Assembly (NCBI GenBank): GCA_934661765.1
Contig: CAKUJT010000001.1
Location: 52,464-116,463 of the forward strand
DNA from: an uncultured Senegalimassilia sp.
Lineage (GTDB): Bacteria > Actinomycetota > Coriobacteriia > Coriobacteriales > Eggerthellaceae
Length of the DNA stretch: 64,000 nt
Reading direction: 5' to 3'
Shown: positions 1 through 7,912 of the stretch, one piece after another
How the letters are laid out: each line of letters opens with the position of its first letter
Position numbering within the stretch: the first letter of the stretch is position 1
Notes under the pieces: generated by a model
Told to the model about the DNA's origin: nothing
Seen by the model: only the letters and a program-made list of their open reading frames with translations
Database searches by the model: none
Made by a program: the position numbers and the translations under genes

Positions 1-373
1 GCGGGCGGGCGACTACGTGGCGCAGATGATCGAGCTTGCAGGCGGCAGCTACGCGCTCGATGACGCGCAGACGGCGTCGACGTCAGGTTCGTCAGTAACG
101 CTCGAAATGGAGCGCTTCTACGCGACGGCGAAGGATGCCGACATCATCGTCTACAACGGCACCATCGACGAATCGGTTGCCGCCTTGAACGACTTCGTAG
201 GCAAAAACGCGCTATTGTCGCAGTTCAAAGCCGTGAAGAACGGCAACGTCTGGGTCACAAGCGCCGACATGTACCAGCAGATGACTTCTACCGCCGACAT
301 TATCGACGAGCTGCACGGGGCGTTCACCGGCGATGACGCGAGCGACTTCCATTATCTGAGGAAGCTCGGTTAG
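1..373 (+). CDS. ABC transporter substrate-binding protein, C-terminal part (cut by window start)
   Basis: The reading frame is open from base 2 and ends at TAG 371-373. The residues AGDYVAQMIELAGGSYA near the start and the later pattern of a helix followed by KAVKNGNVWV match the C-terminal lobe of FecB/BtuF-type periplasmic binding proteins (PF01497), which bind iron chelates or corrinoids and deliver them to a FecCD permease. The permease starts 4 bp after the stop, so this is the first visible gene of an importer operon. The N-terminus, including any lipobox, lies outside the window. The substrate cannot be told from this part. Confidence 0.85.
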   Translation, partial: RAGDYVAQMIELAGGSYALDDAQTASTSGSSVTLEMERFYATAKDADIIVYNGTIDESVAALNDFVGKNALLSQFKAVKNGNVWVTSADMYQQMTSTADIIDELHGAFTGDDASDFHYLRKLG

Positions 374-377
374 CGCC

Positions 378-1418
378 ATGAGAAGCCGGCTTTCCATGGC
401 ATACGACGAATCGGGGCGCGCCGCGCGGTGTCGCGTCGTGACGGCGCTGCTCGCTGTTGCCCTCATCGTGCTCGTCGGGGCCAACCTGTGCATCGGGAGC
501 GTGCTCGTGCCCGCAGACCACATCCCCGGCATCCTTTCGGGCGGCGCGGCCAATTCCATGGAAAGCCAGGTCATCTGGGAGATTCGCCTGCCGCGCGTGC
601 TTTCAGCCGTGCTTCTCGGCGGGGCACTTTCGCTCTCCGGGTTCCTGCTGCAGACGTTTTTCAACAACCCCATCGCCGACCCGTTCATCTTGGGCGTCTC
701 CTCGGGCGCAAAGTTCGTCGTCGCGCTTACGATGATCGTACTTCTGGGCGCGAACCAGGCCATGTCCTCGCCGGCCATGGTGGCCGCAGCGTTTCTGGGC
801 TCGCTTATCACCATCGGCTTCGTGCTCCTCATCGCACGGCGCATAAGTTCCATGGCCATGCTCATCGTTGCGGGTGTCATGGTGGGATACATCTGCTCGG
901 CGGCGACGAACTTCCTCATCGCCTTCGCCGACGACCAGTCCATCGTGAACCTGCACAACTGGTCTTTGGGTAGCTTCTCGGGTTCGAGCTGGGACGACGT
1001 CGCGGTCATCGCGTTCGTGGTGATCACCGTGAGCGCATGCGTATTCGCGATATCGAAGCCCCTTTCCGCCTTCCAGCTGGGAGAAGCCTACGCGAAAAGC
1101 GTCGGCGTGAACGTCGCAAGCTTCCGCGTGGTGCTCGTCCTTCTAGCGAGCATGCTCTCCGCCTGCGTGACCGCGTTCGCTGGCCCGGTGTCGTTCGTAG
1201 GCATCGCGGTTCCGCATCTCGTGAAGTCGGCGCTGAAGTCGTCGAAGCCCATCCGCGTGATTCCTGCGTGCTTCTTGGGAGGCGCCATCTTCTGCGCGGG
1301 CTGCGATTTGATCGCGCGCACGCTGTTCTCTCCCGTCGAGCTTTCCATCAGCGCCGTCACCGCCATCTTCGGCGCGCCGATGGTTATCGCGCTCATGTTG
1401 AAGAAGCGGGTGAGGTAG
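378..1418 (+). CDS. FecCD-family iron/cobalamin ABC transporter permease
   Basis: The 346-residue protein is almost entirely hydrophobic, with about ten predicted membrane segments. It carries the family motif ADPFILGVSSGA around residues 95-106 and GPVSFVGIAVPHL near 275, the loop that contacts the ATPase. The length is normal for FecCD/BtuC permeases (330-350). ATG 378 is used; a second ATG at 396 is possible because the Shine-Dalgarno for the first is weak. It follows the binding protein by 4 bp and its TAG directly abuts the ATPase ATG, so the three genes are surely co-transcribed. It forms the membrane channel of an iron-siderophore, heme or cobalamin importer. Confidence 0.9.
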   Translation: MRSRLSMAYDESGRAARCRVVTALLAVALIVLVGANLCIGSVLVPADHIPGILSGGAANSMESQVIWEIRLPRVLSAVLLGGALSLSGFLLQTFFNNPIADPFILGVSSGAKFVVALTMIVLLGANQAMSSPAMVAAAFLGSLITIGFVLLIARRISSMAMLIVAGVMVGYICSAATNFLIAFADDQSIVNLHNWSLGSFSGSSWDDVAVIAFVVITVSACVFAISKPLSAFQLGEAYAKSVGVNVASFRVVLVLLASMLSACVTAFAGPVSFVGIAVPHLVKSALKSSKPIRVIPACFLGGAIFCAGCDLIARTLFSPVELSISAVTAIFGAPMVIALMLKKRVR

Positions 1419-2720
1419 ATGGGGGAATTCGTGCCGCGGCCCAAAACACTCGGAGGGGACATTCCATGCTTAGACGGTCCTGAGCTCGCACGAAAGCGCC
1501 AGAAGGCACTTTCGGCTCGTGCGGGACTGCGCATGGAACGCCCCCTCCGAGCGGAGTCGAACCTCGAAACCCCGATCGAAACGCAGGCTGACGGAGCGCC
1601 GCTTTTCCGCATAAGCGACCTGTCGGCGGGCTACGACAAGAAGGTCGTAGTCGAAGGCGTCGATCTGGAGGTTCGCGCGGGCGACGTCGTGGCGCTCATC
1701 GGGCCGAACGGCTCGGGCAAGTCGACCATCTTGAAAACCATCACACGCCATCTGGCACCGCTTGCCGGCGCGATCGAGCTCGACGGGCGGGAGATTTCCC
1801 GATGGAAGACGGCGGAGTTCGCAAGGAACCTTGCCGTTATGCTGACAGATCGCCCCCAGACCGAGCTCCTCACCTGCCGCGATATCGTAGAGGCGGGAAG
1901 GCATCCCTACACCGGGCGAATGGGCACACTCTCGCCCGACGACCATAGTCGGGTCGACGAGGCCATGAAAACCGCGCATGTGGAAGAGCTTGCCGAGCAC
2001 GACTTCATGCAGATAAGCGACGGGCAACGCCAGCGCGTCATGCTCGCACGCGCCATCGCGCAGGATCCGCGTGTGCTCGTGCTCGACGAGCCCACGTCGT
2101 ATCTCGATATCCGCTACCAGATCGACCTGCTGCGAATACTTCGCCACCTTGCGAAATCGCGGAATGTGGCTGTCATCATGTCCATTCACGAACTCGAGCT
2201 CGCGCAGAAAAGCGCCGACAAGGTGATTTGCGTGAAGGACGGCCGGGTCTTCCGCGCCGGCGCACCCGAGGACATATTCACGCGCGAGACGATTGGCGAG
2301 CTCTACGGCCTTCAACATGGCACCTTCAACGAGCGCTTCGGCAGCGTGGAAATTGGGCGCCCGCACGGCGATGCGCACACGTTCGTCATCGCCGGCGCAG
2401 GTACGGGGTCGGCTGTGTTTCGCCAGCTCATCCGGCAGGGCAAGGCGTTCTACGCGGGCGTTCTGCACGAAGGGGACATCGACTGCGAGCTCGCGCGCGA
2501 CCTGGCGGCGGAATGCGTGGCCGAGCGCGCCTTCGAGCCGATCGGGGATAAAACCATAGCCCGCGCCAAAGAGCTCCTCGTCCACTGCGCGCGCCTTATC
2601 GTGTGCCCCGCCGCCTTCGGCACCATAAACGCCCGCAACGCCGAGCTCGTCGAGTTCGCACGCTCGCATGGTATCGAGGTCATGCGAGCGTGCGAAGGCG
2701 CATCGGAGGATTCCCAATAG
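1419..2720 (+). CDS. ABC transporter ATP-binding protein with extra C-terminal domain
   Basis: This is the ATPase partner of the FecCD permease. Walker A GPNGSGKST lies near residues 94-102, the signature ISDGQRQRV near 205, and Walker B LVLDEPTSYLD just after, followed by the switch histidine in SIHELE. The protein has 433 residues against about 260 for FecE/BtuD. About 65 residues precede the ABC fold; the ATG at 1533 may be the true start, although the ATG at 1419 abuts the permease stop. About 115 residues follow it, beginning FVIAGAGTGSAVFRQL, which look like a small nucleotide-binding-type alpha/beta domain. I recall similar extensions in ATPases of anaerobes but cannot assign a function. 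Confidence 0.85.
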   Translation: MGEFVPRPKTLGGDIPCLDGPELARKRQKALSARAGLRMERPLRAESNLETPIETQADGAPLFRISDLSAGYDKKVVVEGVDLEVRAGDVVALIGPNGSGKSTILKTITRHLAPLAGAIELDGREISRWKTAEFARNLAVMLTDRPQTELLTCRDIVEAGRHPYTGRMGTLSPDDHSRVDEAMKTAHVEELAEHDFMQISDGQRQRVMLARAIAQDPRVLVLDEPTSYLDIRYQIDLLRILRHLAKSRNVAVIMSIHELELAQKSADKVICVKDGRVFRAGAPEDIFTRETIGELYGLQHGTFNERFGSVEIGRPHGDAHTFVIAGAGTGSAVFRQLIRQGKAFYAGVLHEGDIDCELARDLAAECVAERAFEPIGDKTIARAKELLVHCARLIVCPAAFGTINARNAELVEFARSHGIEVMRACEGASEDSQ

Positions 2721-2909
2721 CCATTAGAGCAGCAAGGCAGATGCGTAGAGCGAAAGCGGGAGATCCCCGAGCGCAATGAGACCGGGCCCGCACTATCCCG
2801 CAGGTTGCCTGCAGCAAAGCATACACGCACCCGCGTAACGCCGAACGGGGCGGGCTCCCCAGACCGCACTGGAGTGGGAAGGATAAACTGGACTTTCTTT
2901 TAAGGATCC

Positions 2910-3783
2910 TCAAGCGTATTGCCGCTCGTATTCCACTGGAGACATGTAGCCCAAGGTGGAATGCATGCGCACCCTATTGCAACAGAGCTCTATGTGCTTG
3001 AAGACGTCCTGCTTGGCCTCGTCCCTCGTCCCTCGTCCCATGGCTCCTCTCTTCCGCCAATTCCCTTTTCAGCGTCTTGAAGAACGACTCGGCCACCGCG
3101 TTGCCCAGCGGCGTGCCGGGCCTTGATGCCGACCGGACCATGCCATGCGAGTCCAGGCATCTCTGGAAGGAGCGCGAGGCGTGCTGCGCGCCTTGGTCGT
3201 CACGGAAGACGAGGCCGCCGCCGTCTGGCGGACTCTCCCTGCCGACCGCCTGCCCTATCGCGTCGATCGCGACCTTCTCGGCGATGCGCCCGGACATCGA
3301 CCGGCCCACGGCCTTGCGGGAGAAGGCGTCTATCGCGGCTGCGAGACAGAGCCGCCCTTCGCTTGCGGGCATGCAGGCGATGCCGCCCGCCCAAAGCCCG
3401 TTGCGCCCGCCCGCGGAAAATGCGCGCTCTGCCAGGTTCAGCCGAGGGTCTCCCGGCTCGACCTTCTTCTGGATGCGGCGTTTTCGGGTCGCGCCCCTTC
3501 CGGCAAGCCCGAGCTTCTGCATGATATGGAGCACGCGCTTCTCGCTCACGGCGATGCCGCTTTTTCGCAGTTCGCGGTCGATGCGCCGGTAGCCGTAGCG
3601 GCCCTTGTGCCGCTCGAAGGCCTCGACGACGAACCCTTCGAGCGCCTCTCGCTCTATCTGGGCGCTGGATTTCTTCCGGCCGAGATGCTCGTAGAAACCG
3701 GATTTCGAGACCTTCATCAGCCTGCATGCCTTCTTGATGGGGCCGATCTCGCCCCTATGCTCTTTGAGGAACTCGAACCTCAC
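2910..3783 (-). pseudogene. IS3 OrfB transposase, frameshifted and catalytically altered
   Basis: Reading starts at GTG 3783, overlapping the orfA stop. The IS150/IS3 OrfB organisation is clear: an N-terminal helix-turn-helix-like part with KGRYGYRRIDREL, then the DDE integrase core. The first catalytic Asp is lost, because the usual W-x-D-I reads LWAGGIACMP; the second Asp survives in VFRDDQGAQH and the Glu in NAVAESFFKTLK. Near 3025-3040 a GGGACGA heptamer is present three times in tandem and shifts the frame. Past it the other frame gives HSTLGYMSPVEYERQYA and stops at 2910, so correcting the heptamer restores a normal C-terminus. Two independent defects make this a dead gene. Confidence 0.85.
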
Positions 3784-4088
3784 GCATGGTCTTGACTCAA
3801 GAAGGCCCGGAAATTTTTTAGCAGCTCGTTCTCGCGCTCGAGCTCCTCGACCTTCTTCTTGAGCTTCACGATCTCGTAGTCCTTGTTGATCTTCGGAGAG
3901 CCGTTTCCGGGGAACGCGTCGTCTCCCATCTCCTCGTGTTCGCGGGCCCATCTTCTCGGCGTCGAGTCCTTTATGCCGAGTTCCTCCGATAGGTCTTTGA
4001 CCGTCATCTCCCCGGACAGGACCGCCTTTGCCGCCGAGGCCTTGGACTGCCTGTCGTATCGCTTTCTTCTTCGGGCCATCCTGAACAC
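3780..4088 (-). CDS. IS3 OrfA (helix-turn-helix transposase subunit)
   Basis: The 102-residue protein has the IS3 OrfA pattern. An N-terminal helix-turn-helix, with KDLSEELGIKDSTPRRW, would bind the IS ends. It is followed by a leucine-zipper coiled coil (KLKKKVEELERENELLK) that pairs with OrfB. The frame is intact. ATG 4088 or the internal ATG 4079 (MARRRKRYDRQ) may be the start. The stop TGA overlaps the GTG of orfB, so the two are translationally coupled. With OrfB broken, this subunit has no local partner. Confidence 0.8.
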   Translation of the reverse strand: MFRMARRRKRYDRQSKASAAKAVLSGEMTVKDLSEELGIKDSTPRRWAREHEEMGDDAFPGNGSPKINKDYEIVKLKKKVEELERENELLKNFRAFLSQDHA

Positions 4089-4136
4089 CTTTCGCTCTTA
4101 ACCTGGTGTCCAATTCATCATACCCACTCCACCTAA

Positions 4137-4173
4137 CCGGACCGATTCGATCCAACTATTTGTCCGCATCCCC
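4137..4173. repeat. Partial copy of a short inverted-repeat element (one end only)
   Basis: The stretch ending TTTGTCCGCATCCCC at 4173 nearly repeats the right part of the element at 6287-6375, including ACCGATTCG followed by CCAACTATTTG. The left half is absent; IS3 copy 1 ends only six bases away, which suggests the IS removed or displaced it. From 4174 to 4312 I see nothing coding; it is the 3' flank of the DUF6119 gene. Confidence 0.6.
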
Positions 4174-4312
4174 TTACCCGACTGCAGCCGGCCGGCCCGC
4201 ATGTCGCGCCTGGTAGCGCCGCCGTTGACGGATTTGCAACCCCCAAAATTGGCGTGCAGGGTCTTTTTCCAATCGTTTAGCCGCGTCAATTGGTAACCCG
4301 AGTCGTACTGGC

Positions 4313-5866
4313 TTACTTTGGCTCCTTTATCATCGCCAACGATACGCTGATGCCCATAGACTCGAGTCTTCTTCTTGCAACGTCTAACGAGACCATACTG
4401 AAGAATGGGAGACGGGGACGATCGTCCCCATACTTTGTGATTATCGCGTAAACCACTTCTTTTATCGAGTCGCGGTTCAGCGTAAAACAATTTGGCTTAA
4501 CTGAATCAATCCTATCCTGAGCCTTTTTCCTAAACACGTCATCCGACTTGATGAGCTGCGCCGACACAAGTCCTTGCGCAAATAAGTGGCTGAGAGACGA
4601 TGAGCCTCCGTAGTGCTTAACATGAATAAATGCCCCATCCATTACTAAAACATCGCAAAGTTCAACCTGACTCCCGCAATCGCCATAATAGACAGTCTCT
4701 TTGTCCATCAGAACACGCGATGAGGGATCATCTTCTACAAGCCTGGCATTATACGGACCCTCATTTTCTCCCTTGCGATAGTCAATTAAACCGTATCGAT
4801 ACATTGGGATGGATTTGTAACGGTTCTCAATTTCGTTTTTGTACGCCGCGTCTATTTGAAACCATTTCCCATTGTTCGCACAGTAATTGTGCCCATCGTA
4901 GTCAATCTCCCCGTAAAGACACTGAGCAGCACTCCAAGCCTTAATTGCCGAATCGCCCTCTTGCCCGATAACGGAAATCCGAAGCTTTCGAAGCATCTCG
5001 AAATTATCAATCTTCCCGCCAAGGCAATTTAGGACATATGAGATATGAACATCATCGACAAGCTCAGCTGACCCACCGGCCTTAAATCCTCTTATCGCTT
5101 CCCACTCAAGCACATCAGGAACGGCCATATAGATTGCGGGGTTCCGCTGGTTAATCAAATCAATCGCTTTCGCATTTAAACCGCTAATCAACGTTGGATT
5201 TCTAACCGGAGCAATACGGTCAACCCACGAAAAACCTCGTTTGTAGTTGTCTAATTGGTATATGCGAAACGTACTCCGCAAAAAGTCGGAGATGTTATCA
5301 ATAGAGACGGGTACACTCAAAGCCAAAGAATCCGAACCCGTAATGGAGCCCGTCGCCAAAAGATCATCCCCACCGCTTACGGTGACGCCGTCAACAAGGT
5401 CACGCTCGACATCAATGCCAAAAGCATCGACCGAAGAAGGCACCGGCATTTGCTCATCTGTTTTACGAGAATTACCAGATACCGAAGTACGCTTCAATTT
5501 TCTGAGACGACCCTCAGCCGACTGGTTCAAAGCAACCTTTAGCCCAAAACGCTCCTCAACTACACCATAATCGAGAAGCGTGTACCCAAAGCCAAATGAG
5601 ATTGCAAACAAACGCTCGACGCCAGGTTCAACCTCAACCCCGACGACATGCAACGCGCTTGAAGACGAGGATTTCAGGTCGGATAAATCCAACTGCGGTT
5701 CAAAATAGTTGACCCACTGAGGCGAATGAATATCGGAGAGCTTCGTGTAAACAATCGACCCATCATCGCAGTAATGGGTAATGACATCGGCTTTCTCAAT
5801 ATTCACAATCGAATCAATGCCGACGCCGTCCTTGATTAAATATATCGAGATTTTAACCTTCGCCAT
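4313..5866 (-). CDS. TIGR04141/DUF6119 family sporadically distributed protein
   Basis: The 517-residue protein begins MAKVKISIYLIKDGV, the typical start of this family, and near residue 415 has HVKHYGGSSSLSHLFAQG, its most conserved block. A Ser/Thr/Asp-rich linker lies around residues 125-185. ATG 5866 is well placed behind CGGAGG. The family is patchily distributed and is often found near restriction or phage-defence genes; its biochemical role is not known to me. Here it opens the island and is translationally coupled to a small upstream frame. Base composition is more AT-rich than in the flanking host genes, which supports acquisition by transfer. Confidence 0.75.
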   Translation of the reverse strand: MAKVKISIYLIKDGVGIDSIVNIEKADVITHYCDDGSIVYTKLSDIHSPQWVNYFEPQLDLSDLKSSSSSALHVVGVEVEPGVERLFAISFGFGYTLLDYGVVEERFGLKVALNQSAEGRLRKLKRTSVSGNSRKTDEQMPVPSSVDAFGIDVERDLVDGVTVSGGDDLLATGSITGSDSLALSVPVSIDNISDFLRSTFRIYQLDNYKRGFSWVDRIAPVRNPTLISGLNAKAIDLINQRNPAIYMAVPDVLEWEAIRGFKAGGSAELVDDVHISYVLNCLGGKIDNFEMLRKLRISVIGQEGDSAIKAWSAAQCLYGEIDYDGHNYCANNGKWFQIDAAYKNEIENRYKSIPMYRYGLIDYRKGENEGPYNARLVEDDPSSRVLMDKETVYYGDCGSQVELCDVLVMDGAFIHVKHYGGSSSLSHLFAQGLVSAQLIKSDDVFRKKAQDRIDSVKPNCFTLNRDSIKEVVYAIITKYGDDRPRLPFFSMVSLDVARRRLESMGISVSLAMIKEPK

Positions 5867-6147
5867 TGAGACCTCCGTTGCTTAAAGAGCCTTTCAACTT
5901 GGCTAGCCATATGAAATGCTCCAGTTCGACTCCAAAACAATCTTCAAGATTTTCTTCGTTTCCAAAGGCGATATGAGCCGGACAAAACAATTGACCGCCT
6001 TCCCTGTGTACAGGTTCGCAAATCAGAACGACAGTCGTCATATCTAAGCAACAACGACCACAGCACATTCACGAGAGGGAGTTCACTACGAACAATGCTA
6101 TCACCTTCGTAGGGCTCAACAGGACCGCACCATTCTTTCGATTGCAT
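5853..6147 (-). pseudogene. Small hypothetical protein, possibly split by a frameshift
   Basis: Two frames on the same strand both read like protein. The upstream frame starts MQSKEWCGPVEPYEGDS at 6147 and is convincing to about LPLVNVLW. The downstream frame, open from ATG 6068, gives TTVVLICEPVHREGGQL then FCPAHIAFGNEENLED and ends in NGGLNGEG at 5853. A single indel near 6050-6070 would join them into a protein of roughly 95 residues. The 3' end overlaps the DUF6119 start by 14 bp, which implies coupling. If no frameshift exists, the gene is simply 5853-6068 (71 residues). I recognise no family. Confidence 0.45.
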
Positions 6148-6286
6148 ATACCAGAAATGGCAATCCCTAAAAATACAACGTAGCTACAATGGAGAGAAGA
6201 CAGATACGCCCGACCCGAAGCATCCTAATAGCTCGTGTTTTCGCCAGGGCTGAATCCGAGCACATCGCTGAGCGCATTTGAAAATA

Positions 6287-6375
6287 GGGGATGCTGACGT
6301 TTTTCCGTACGAAAGTGCTCATATCCGCTCCGCGGTACCCGAACCGATTCGGCCCAACTATTTGTCCGCATCCCC
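6287..6375. mobile_element. 89-bp inverted-repeat element (MITE-like)
   Basis: The element starts GGGGATGCTGAC at 6287 and ends GTCCGCATCCCC at 6375, terminal repeats that match at 11 of 12 positions. It has no room for a gene. Partial copies occur at 4137-4173 (right end) and 18765-18792 (left end, GATGCTGACGTTTTCC). The set behaves like a small non-autonomous element, or like the joined ends of a larger lost element. It abuts the IS110 remnant. Confidence 0.55.
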
Positions 6376-6376
6376 A

Positions 6377-6700
6377 AGTGTCGATTTTCCTATTGCCAAA
6401 TACATTCCAGACGTAGCCGTGCCTCAGCAGCATTCCGGAGAACTGCAGCATGAGCCTCTTGGTGGCCGCAATCATGTCAAAATAGACCCTGACCAGGTCC
6501 GCGCGGCCTCACCCTCCTCGCTCGGCACCCAAACAGCCCTGCATTTGCTCCCGAGGGCCGTGACGGCTTCGAGAAGGCTGACCGTATCGCGCCGGTCATC
6601 CTTGAGCCGCTTGTCGTCAACGCTTCTCGCGATGCTCTTCACCGCCATCATGTCCCAATCGTGGCCGAACGCGCGGATGTCGCGGGCCAGCTGGAACCCG
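6377..6700 (-). pseudogene. IS110-family transposase fragment, frameshifted
   Basis: Read from 6700 leftward, the frame gives KRLKDDRRDTVSLLEAV and CRAVWVPSEEGEAAR, the conserved K-x-DRRDA block of the IS110 DEDD (RuvC-like) transposases. Near 6500 the reading shifts; the other frame continues DLVRVYFDMIAATKRLM and then FSGMLLRHGYVWN, the next IS110 block. The N-terminus is cut off at about 6700 by the left end of the IS256 element and the C-terminal half is absent, so it is a relic. Confidence 0.7.
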
Positions 6701-7810
6701 CGGTAACGTAAAATTCTTTGCGCACTTTGAAAGCTGAACGCGTCCAGAATAGAGAAAGGACATGGCGCGTGCCGTCGGTATGGTTTGAGTGTCGAATTCA
6801 ATCATGCTAGGAGGCAGGTCATGTCCAACCCAATCGTATCATTCGACGAGCAGGCCGTGAAAGACGAACTGCGCGAGCAGGGTCAGGAAAACCATCGAGG
6901 AGATCATCATCGAGATGTACCTGGCCGGCGTGTCGACGCGGCGCATCGAGGACGTCGGCGAGATCCTGTGGGGCGCGGGCATCTCCGCCGGCACGGTCTC
7001 AAACTTCAACGACAAGGCTTTCAAGGCGGCCGAGGAGCGGCGATGCAGGCCCCTGGCCTGCGAATACCCGTACGTCTACGTCGACGGCATCTACCTGAAG
7101 CGAAGCTGGGACGGCTCCTACGAGAACGTGGCGGTCATGGCGGCGATCGGCGTGAACGAGGACGGCTACCGCGGGGCGATCGGCTGCGCCGAGGGCTTCA
7201 CCGAGTCGTAGGGGTGCTGGCGCGACTTCCTGTCGTGGCTGAAGTCGCGCGGGCTGCGCGGCGTTCGCGTGTTCGCCGGCGACAAGGCCGCCGGCATGGT
7301 CGGCTCAATCGCCGAGGTCTTCCCTAGCGCCAAATACCAGCGCTGCACCGTGCATTTCTACCGCAACGTCCTTGCCAAGGTCCCCAAATCGAAGCGTTCG
7401 CAGGTCGCGGCCATGCTCAAGGCCATCCACGCGATGGAGTCGCGCGAGGCCTCGGCCGCCAAGGCCGAGGCCGTGGCCGACGACCTGGAATCGATGCGGC
7501 TCAAGGAGGCCGCCAAGGTGGTGCGCGGCGGGTATGCCGAGACGCTGGCGTACTGCGAGATGCCCCGCGAGCATTGGCGGCGCATCCGGACGAACAACGC
7601 GATCGAACGCCTGAACAGGGAGATACGCCGGCGCACCCGCGTGGTCGGCACCTTTCCCGACGGCAAGTCCGTCCTGATGCTTGTGGCCGCCCGCCTGAAG
7701 TACGTCGCCGACAGCGAGTGGGGCTCCCGCCGCTACCTGGACGTGTCGCTTCTCAAAGAGCAGTCGTGCTGACGGCTAGCTAAAAGTGCGCAAAACTATT
7801 GACGGCACCG
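6701..7810 (+). mobile_element. IS256-family element, copy A (internally deleted)
   Basis: The left end CGGTAACGTAAAATTC with TTTGCGCACTTT faces the right end, which on the minus strand reads CGGTGCCGTCAATAG with TTTTGCGCACTTTT. These imperfect terminal repeats are about 26 bp. A 95-bp leader with GGAGGCAGGTC precedes the transposase ATG at 6821. The insertion cuts the IS110 remnant. No clear target duplication is visible. Confidence 0.75.
6821..7772 (+). pseudogene. IS256 transposase, deleted, frameshifted and with an amber stop
   Basis: ATG 6821 opens with MSNPIVSFDEQAVKDELRE. After VRKTIEE the sequence jumps directly to IIEMYLAGVSTRR, which loses about 80 residues compared with copy D and changes frame. 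A TAG at 7209-7211 then interrupts the central region (TES-stop-GCWRDFLSW). The rest reads in frame to 7772 with the IS256 hallmarks YQRCTVHFYRNVL and RTNNAIERLNREIRRRT, and KEQSC at the end. At least part of the DDE core is present, but the gene cannot give a functional protein. Confidence 0.85.
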
Positions 7811-7912
7811 AAACAAATCTATTTTACTTTCTTCAGAATATCAGATTCAATCTTTTCCATCTGAACACATTCGTCAAGAATGCTATTTCCTATCAAAGAT
7901 ATCTGCCTTAAC

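Larger units (their letters stand above)
2870..4131 (-). mobile_element. IS3-family insertion sequence, copy 1 (inactive)
   Basis: The two transposase frames are bracketed by imperfect inverted repeats. The left end starts TGGAGTGGGAAGGATAAAC at 2870; the right end read on the minus strand starts TGGAGTGGGTATGATGAAT at 4131. The two arms match at about 20 of 24 positions. No direct target duplication is visible. The element separates the ABC importer from the island, so it marks the island's left edge. Both orfB catalytic and frame defects indicate that it can no longer move by itself. Confidence 0.8.

Noticed and set aside
2721..2869. A cobalamin riboswitch between the importer and the IS
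   Set aside because: The GC-rich stretch lacks the B12-box and GCCACTG-type core and lies downstream of the importer, not before a gene.
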